58,258 nt of DNA, taken from the NCBI GenBank assembly GCA_900315565.1, contig OMZS01000023.1:1-58258 (forward strand). The letters are read 5' to 3'. The position numbers and the translations under genes were made by a program. Origin of the DNA: an uncultured Prevotellaceae bacterium. Its GTDB lineage: Bacteria > Bacteroidota > Bacteroidia > Bacteroidales > Bacteroidaceae. The notes beneath the pieces are model-generated. The model saw nothing but the letters and a program-made list of their open reading frames with translations. It had not been told where the DNA came from and searched no databases. Numbering within the stretch: the first letter of the stretch is position 1; every line of letters starts with the position of its first letter. Shown here one piece after another: positions 54,020-58,258 of the stretch.

Positions 54020-55198
54020 ATGAAACTATCAAGGATACTCATATTGGTGCTCTTGGCCGCCATGGCTACGCAAAACGTAGATGCCCAGTCGCGCAAGAGC
54101 CGTAAGACAACTAAAAACACTCCTAAACCGGCCGCGGCCGCACCCTCGCCAGGGAAAATTTTGTTTGAAAACATGTTGCCAAACACGCAGAAGGTGTTTG
54201 TGATTGACAGCATCGTGGTTGACAAGGAAGAAATACTGAGTGCCATTCCCAATCCGAAGGAAAACGGCACGCTCGTGCCCTACAACGAGTTTTTCAACAC
54301 ATCGGAGAATGCCGGCCAGATGGTGTATGTCAACGGTTTTGGCAACAAATGTTTCTACTCTGAGCCCGACACGCTAGGCAACCAGTGCCTGTTCACGCGC
54401 GACAAGGTGGGCAACAGCTGGGCGAAGCCGCAACCGCTTGAGGGCATCAGCAATTTCTCTACCGACATGAGTTTCCCGTTTATGATGTCAGACGGCACCA
54501 CCCTCTATTTTGCGGCCAAGGGCAAAGAGAGCGTCGGTGGTTATGACATTTTTGTCACTCGTTATGATGCCGAGAGCGGGCGCTATCTGAAACCCGAAAA
54601 CATTGGCCTTCCCTTCAACTCGGCTGCCAACGACTACCTATACATTGAAGACGACCTCGACCGCCTGGCGTGGTTTGTCACCGACCGCAACCAGCCCGAA
54701 GGCAAGGTGTGCATCTACACTTTCATACCCAACCAAACCCGCGAGAACTACGACCTGAGCGACACTCCCGAGCCTCGCATGCGCAAACTGGCCGCTATCA
54801 GCCAGATAAGCGATACCTGGCCTTCGGAAGCCGAGCGCAACCAAATGCTGGCCAAGCTTCACCTGCTCTCAGAGCGCAATCAGAAGTCGGGTAATGCCTC
54901 AGAAACCATCCGATTTGTCATCAACGACAACGTGGTCTATAGGTCGGTGTCTGATTTCCGCTCGCCCGCCAATGCCGACAAATTCCGCTTGCTGGACCAA
55001 CTCTACAAGCAGGCCGAAGAGGACGAACAGAGGCTGGAATCGCTTCGCGACCGATACCATTATGCCGCCGCTCCCCAACGCGAGCGCATGTCGGCCGAAG
55101 TGCTGGCCGCCGAGCGTGCCTTAGAGAAGCTGAAAAACGATATTCGCCAGCAGGAAATCTCTATCCGCAATGCCGAAAACCTATTATTAACTCAATAA
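54020..55198 (+). CDS. Secreted PD40/WD40-like beta-propeller protein with coiled-coil C-terminus
   Basis: A 392-residue exported protein; the start MKLSRILILVLLAAMATQNVDA gives a signal peptide. The middle (about residues 85-250) contains TolB/PD40-like blades: FTRDKVGNSWAKPQPLEGIS, DMSFPFMMSDGTTLYFAAKG, GYDIFVTRYDAESGRYLKPENIG. The C-terminal 100 residues are helical and charged (RLESLRDRYHYAAAPQRERM), a probable coiled coil. Similar PD40 proteins work in the periplasm with OmpA-like or secretion proteins; a specific role cannot be set. Confidence 0.72.
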   Translation: MKLSRILILVLLAAMATQNVDAQSRKSRKTTKNTPKPAAAAPSPGKILFENMLPNTQKVFVIDSIVVDKEEILSAIPNPKENGTLVPYNEFFNTSENAGQMVYVNGFGNKCFYSEPDTLGNQCLFTRDKVGNSWAKPQPLEGISNFSTDMSFPFMMSDGTTLYFAAKGKESVGGYDIFVTRYDAESGRYLKPENIGLPFNSAANDYLYIEDDLDRLAWFVTDRNQPEGKVCIYTFIPNQTRENYDLSDTPEPRMRKLAAISQISDTWPSEAERNQMLAKLHLLSERNQKSGNASETIRFVINDNVVYRSVSDFRSPANADKFRLLDQLYKQAEEDEQRLESLRDRYHYAAAPQRERMSAEVLAAERALEKLKNDIRQQEISIRNAENLLLTQ

Positions 55199-55209
55199 TC
55201 CTTACAACT

Positions 55210-56085
55210 ATGGCACAAAAACATTTTCCGGAATCAGAGCTTATCATCAATGCCGATGGCTCGTGCTTCCACCTCCATCTGCGCCCCGAGCAAATGGCCG
55301 ACCGTATTGTTCTGGTTGGCGACCCGGCACGCGTCAACACCGTGGCCGCACACTTCGACACTCGCGAATGTGAAGTGAGCAGCCGTGAGTTCCACACCAT
55401 CACCGGCACCTACAAAGGCAAGCGAATCACCTGCCAGAGCCACGGCATCGGGTGTGACAACATCGACATTGTTGTCAACGAACTCGACACACTGGCCAAC
55501 ATCGACTATGAGACACGTACCGAGAAAGCCGAACACCGCACTCTCACCATGGTGCGCATAGGCACCTGCGGCGGACTCCAGCCCTTTACGCCCACCGGTT
55601 GTTTCGTGGCCTCCGTGAAGAGCATCGGCTTCGACGGCCTGCTCAACTATTACGCCGGGCGCAACGACGTGTGCGACCTGAAGCTCGAGGAAGCCTTCAC
55701 CAAGCACATGGCATGGGACCCCATCAAGGGTGCACCCTATGTGTCGGTGGCCGATCAGCAGCTCATTGAGCAAATAGCCAAAGATGACATGGTGCGTGGC
55801 TACACCATCTCGTGCGGCGGATTTTATGGCCCCCAGGGCCGCGTGCTCCGTGCCGACATTGCCGACCCCAACCAAAACGAGAAGATTGAAGCCTTCGAGT
55901 ACGAGGGCATGAAGATTTGCAACTTCGAGATGGAGTCGTCGGCCGTGGCCGGTTTGGCCTCATTGCTCGGCCATCGCGCCATGACCTGTTGCATGGTCAT
56001 TGCCAACCGCTACGCCAAAGAAATGAACACCGAGTACAAGAACTCCATCGACACTCTCATCGAAAAGGTTCTTGAGAGAATATGA
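55210..56085 (+). CDS. Nucleoside phosphorylase (uridine phosphorylase-like)
   Basis: A 291-residue PNP/UDP-family enzyme. RIVLVGDPARVNTVAAHF, RIGTCGGLQPFTPTGCFVAS and ICNFEMESSAVAGLASLLGHRAM carry the phosphate, ribose (FEMES) and active-site signatures. It should cleave nucleosides to base and ribose-1-phosphate. Uridine is the most likely base from resemblance, but the specificity residues cannot be set. Its last codons overlap the DUF3784 gene start by 4 bp. Confidence 0.88.
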   Translation: MAQKHFPESELIINADGSCFHLHLRPEQMADRIVLVGDPARVNTVAAHFDTRECEVSSREFHTITGTYKGKRITCQSHGIGCDNIDIVVNELDTLANIDYETRTEKAEHRTLTMVRIGTCGGLQPFTPTGCFVASVKSIGFDGLLNYYAGRNDVCDLKLEEAFTKHMAWDPIKGAPYVSVADQQLIEQIAKDDMVRGYTISCGGFYGPQGRVLRADIADPNQNEKIEAFEYEGMKICNFEMESSAVAGLASLLGHRAMTCCMVIANRYAKEMNTEYKNSIDTLIEKVLERI

Positions 56086-56381
56086 TAATAACTTATCTCA
56101 TTGCCGCACTTTTTATCGTCCTTGCCATCGTCTTCCTCATGGGCAAGGGCGATAAACTGATTGCAGGCTATAATACAGCCAGCGAGGAAGAGAAAAAGAA
56201 GGTCAATATTACACGACTACGCATCTTAATGGCTATCGTTTCAGTAATTACGGCTGGTTATGTGAGCATCTTGCCCATCATTGGCAACAATCCCCAAGCC
56301 CACATGGGAGCATTTGCCGTGTTCTTCCTCCTCACGATGGTCTTCGTTATCCTCGCCAACACCTGGGCAAAGAAGAAATGA
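56082..56381 (+). CDS. DUF3784 small membrane protein
   Basis: A 99-residue membrane protein with an N-terminal helix (IITYLIAALFIVLAIVFLMGKG), the DUF3784 motif GDKLIAGYNTASEEEKKKVN, and two further helices. It is coupled to both neighbours by 4-bp overlaps (ATGA with the phosphorylase and with mnmE). Function unknown. Confidence 0.8.
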   Translation: MIITYLIAALFIVLAIVFLMGKGDKLIAGYNTASEEEKKKVNITRLRILMAIVSVITAGYVSILPIIGNNPQAHMGAFAVFFLLTMVFVILANTWAKKK

Positions 56382-57808
56382 CAATCTGCGCATTGGCAAC
56401 AGCTCCTGGTGGAGCCATCGGAATAATCAGAATCTCAGGTCCTCAAACGCTTGAGATTCTTTCTCGTGTGTTCAGTAAGGATCTGCGTAATGCTCATCCA
56501 AACACCATCCACTACGGACACATCATTGAGCCTGATAACGAGCCTCATGCCGAGTATGATGCCCAGCCTGATGTTGTGTATGATGTTGCATTGCAACATC
56601 CCCCCTCCGCGCACCAACAAACCATCGATGAGGTGCTGGTGAGCGTATTCCGCTCACCCCACTCATACACAGGCGAAGACAGCGCAGAAATCTCCTGCCA
56701 CGGCTCGCGTTATATTCTAAACAAAGTGTTGGCTCTGCTCATTGAGAACGGCTGTCGGCAAGCTGGTCCTGGCGAGTTTACCCAGCGTGCCTACCTCAAC
56801 GGCAAAATGGACCTCTCGCAAGCCGAAGCCGTGGCCGACCTCATCGCCTCTACCAACCGCGCCACCCACCAGATGGCCATGAGCCAGTTGCGAGGCCACT
56901 TCTCTAACGAACTGGCCACCCTGCGCGAACAACTACTCAAACTCACCTCCCTGCTCGAACTCGAGCTCGACTTCTCCGACCACGAAGACCTCGAATTTGC
57001 CGACAGAAGCCAGTTGTACGAACTTGCGAAAACAATTGACAATCGCATCACTCAACTCGCACGCTCTTTCGAGACAGGACAAGCCATCAAGCAAGGCATT
57101 CCCGTAGCCATCGTCGGCAAAACCAACGTGGGAAAATCCACCCTTCTCAACCGCCTGCTGAAAGACGAGCGAGCCATTGTCAGCAACATTCACGGCACCA
57201 CACGCGACACCATCGAAGACACCATCGACATACATGGCGTCACCTTCCGTTTTATCGATACGGCTGGCATCCGCCAAACATCAGACCAAGTGGAACAGAT
57301 AGGCATAGAGCGCACCTACCAGGCCATCAGCAAAGCGCGCATCGTGCTCTGGATGATAGACGCAGAGCCTTCGACCGAAGAAATAAGCAACATCACACAA
57401 CGCATTGAGAAAAAATCGCTTATCGTGGTTGTCAACAAAATAGACAAACACCACCTTCCTGCCCTTTCAGCACTTACGAGCCAGCATCCCTACCCCGTTG
57501 TCAAAATAGCAGCCAAATACGCACAAGGCATCCCCCAACTCGAGCAAGCCATCTATGATGCCGCCCAATTACCCGACATCACCCACTCCGACATCATCAT
57601 CACCAACGCCCGTCACTACGATGCTCTCATACGAGCCCACGAGAGCATCGAGCGTGTCATCACAGGCATGGACCAGCAGCTCTCCGGCGACCTCCTTGCC
57701 GAAGACCTCCGGCTCACCATCGACACCCTCGCCGAAATCACCGGAGGCCAAATCACCCCCAACGAAGTTCTCGGAAACATTTTTACAAATTTCTGCGTGG
57801 GCAAATGA
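56378..57808 (+). CDS. mnmE: MnmE, tRNA uridine-34 modification GTPase
   Basis: A 476-residue GTPase that, with MnmG, modifies the wobble uridine. The N-terminal formyl-THF-binding domain has TICALATAPGGAIGIIRISG and PHSYTGEDSAEISCHGS; the G domain has GKTNVGKSTLLNRLL (G1), GTTRDTIEDTI (G2), DTAG (G3) and VNKID (G4); the C-terminus is CVGK, the expected Cys-x-Gly-Lys. An insert of about 28 residues, rich in Glu, Asp, Pro and His, lies after GHII (about residues 51-80), between beta strands where E. coli MnmE is shorter. MnmG is not in the window. Confidence 0.95.
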   Translation: MTICALATAPGGAIGIIRISGPQTLEILSRVFSKDLRNAHPNTIHYGHIIEPDNEPHAEYDAQPDVVYDVALQHPPSAHQQTIDEVLVSVFRSPHSYTGEDSAEISCHGSRYILNKVLALLIENGCRQAGPGEFTQRAYLNGKMDLSQAEAVADLIASTNRATHQMAMSQLRGHFSNELATLREQLLKLTSLLELELDFSDHEDLEFADRSQLYELAKTIDNRITQLARSFETGQAIKQGIPVAIVGKTNVGKSTLLNRLLKDERAIVSNIHGTTRDTIEDTIDIHGVTFRFIDTAGIRQTSDQVEQIGIERTYQAISKARIVLWMIDAEPSTEEISNITQRIEKKSLIVVVNKIDKHHLPALSALTSQHPYPVVKIAAKYAQGIPQLEQAIYDAAQLPDITHSDIIITNARHYDALIRAHESIERVITGMDQQLSGDLLAEDLRLTIDTLAEITGGQITPNEVLGNIFTNFCVGK

Positions 57809-58165
57809 ACGACTGTAACTCGCTGACATGCAAGATGTTACATCTCTCTTTAAAAAGAAAGTAGGAGCAATTTATCATCTTTCACATTACTGAATTTCAA
57901 CACATTACGCTTTTTATTTCAAGTTATTCGAGTCTATTTATTTTCTTTTTTCTACCGTATTTCTACCGTAAAAGTACGATTTATGTCTCTGTAGCCCAAC
58001 AATAGCCGACAAAAGTGCGCAATTATTGTTAATAGATGGTAGATTTCTGTTAACAAACGTATAATATTCCAGTTTGCTTAAAACTTTATTGACCCAGTTC
58101 ATACTCATTCTGCCACTTGTAGACCATATTTATTTACTGTCACACAAAAGTGACATAATATAAAT
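57809..58165. other. AT-rich stretch past mnmE
   Basis: About 360 bp with clearly lower GC than the preceding genes. It has two copies of TTTCTACCGTA in a row (57949-57970) and, upstream of the partial gene, TGTCAC-ACAAAA-GTGACA (about 58137-58154), a possible operator. No supported gene or RNA is seen. Confidence 0.5.
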
Positions 58166-58258
58166 ATGAGTAATTACAAGCATTTCAAACATTACTACAA
58201 TCCATTCGATAGTTTGGATGTAGAGTGGCAGCATGTTGTATCCAAGGGCTATCTCACA
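58166..58258 (+). CDS. Start of an unidentified gene, cut by the window edge
   Basis: Thirty-one codons with no stop: MSNYKHFKHYYNPFDSLDV followed by EWQHVVSKGYLT. No family can be named from this piece. It lies in AT-rich DNA that differs from the rest of the window, so it may be the first gene of an acquired element. Confidence 0.45.
   Translation, partial: MSNYKHFKHYYNPFDSLDVEWQHVVSKGYLT

Overview
The window looks like a chromosomal segment from a Bacteroidales bacterium, most likely a member of the Prevotellaceae. Evidence: several genes are preceded by the Bacteroidetes -7 box TAnnTTTG (some with a -33 TTTG 19-20 bp upstream), Shine-Dalgarno sequences are rare, the proteins belong to Bacteroidetes-type families (long SecA with a SEC-C tail, fused NfnA/GltD-like flavoprotein, BspA-type leucine-rich repeats, DUF4105/Lnb-like protein, DUF3784), and intergenic gaps are full of short tandem and inverted repeats. 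No rRNA, tRNA, insertion sequence or CRISPR array was seen.

Layout. 1-911: truncated BspA-like LRR gene and the promoter of a gene beyond the left edge. 911-8332 (minus strand): comEC-like gene, PpiD/SurA-type foldase, CNNM/CBS membrane protein, lptC and an outer-membrane barrel protein, an envelope-biogenesis cluster. 8533-16377 (plus): DUF4105 protein, a degenerate PafA-type phosphatase, secA and an ABC ATPase. 16522-20263 (minus): aat, clpA, clpS and a small secreted protein, so three parts of the Leu/N-degron pathway sit together. 20365-36281: GH25 lysozyme with a MORN-like region, KDG kinase, GH9 enzyme, GHL10 glycosidase-like lipoprotein, LysM glucosaminidase, AlbA_2 protein, aminotransferase, LolC/E-like permease, FAD dehydrogenase, alpha/beta hydrolase and a secreted unknown. 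36792-44638: rplU, rpmA, serS, nucleotide kinase-like protein, NfnAB-like fusion, DUF486 protein and a TtcA-like thiolase. 54020-57808: PD40 protein, nucleoside phosphorylase, DUF3784 protein and mnmE. An open reading frame begins at 58166 in an AT-rich tail and runs off the window.

The most interesting region is 45654-53823, a likely defence island. A promoter is followed by about 240 nt that fold into several nested stems and end in a terminator-like hairpin. Then comes a translationally coupled operon: a type III-like Res helicase placed before its Mod partner, a beta-class DPPY methyltransferase whose central part is much more AT-rich than its ends, and an EVE-HNH nuclease. The PD-(D/E)xK site of Res looks degenerate (P-T and E-C-E where P-D and E-x-K are expected), so the HNH protein may supply the nuclease activity or may add defence against modified DNA. 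Behind the operon lies a perfect 26-bp inverted repeat carrying a complete Bacteroidetes promoter that drives a HigBA-like toxin-antitoxin pair.

A second theme is repeat biology. Four gaps carry short tandem repeats with unit lengths of 10, 10, 7 and 9 bp, three gaps share a CGTCGTGAGTTATTTT repeat family, and two gaps hold large imperfect hairpins.
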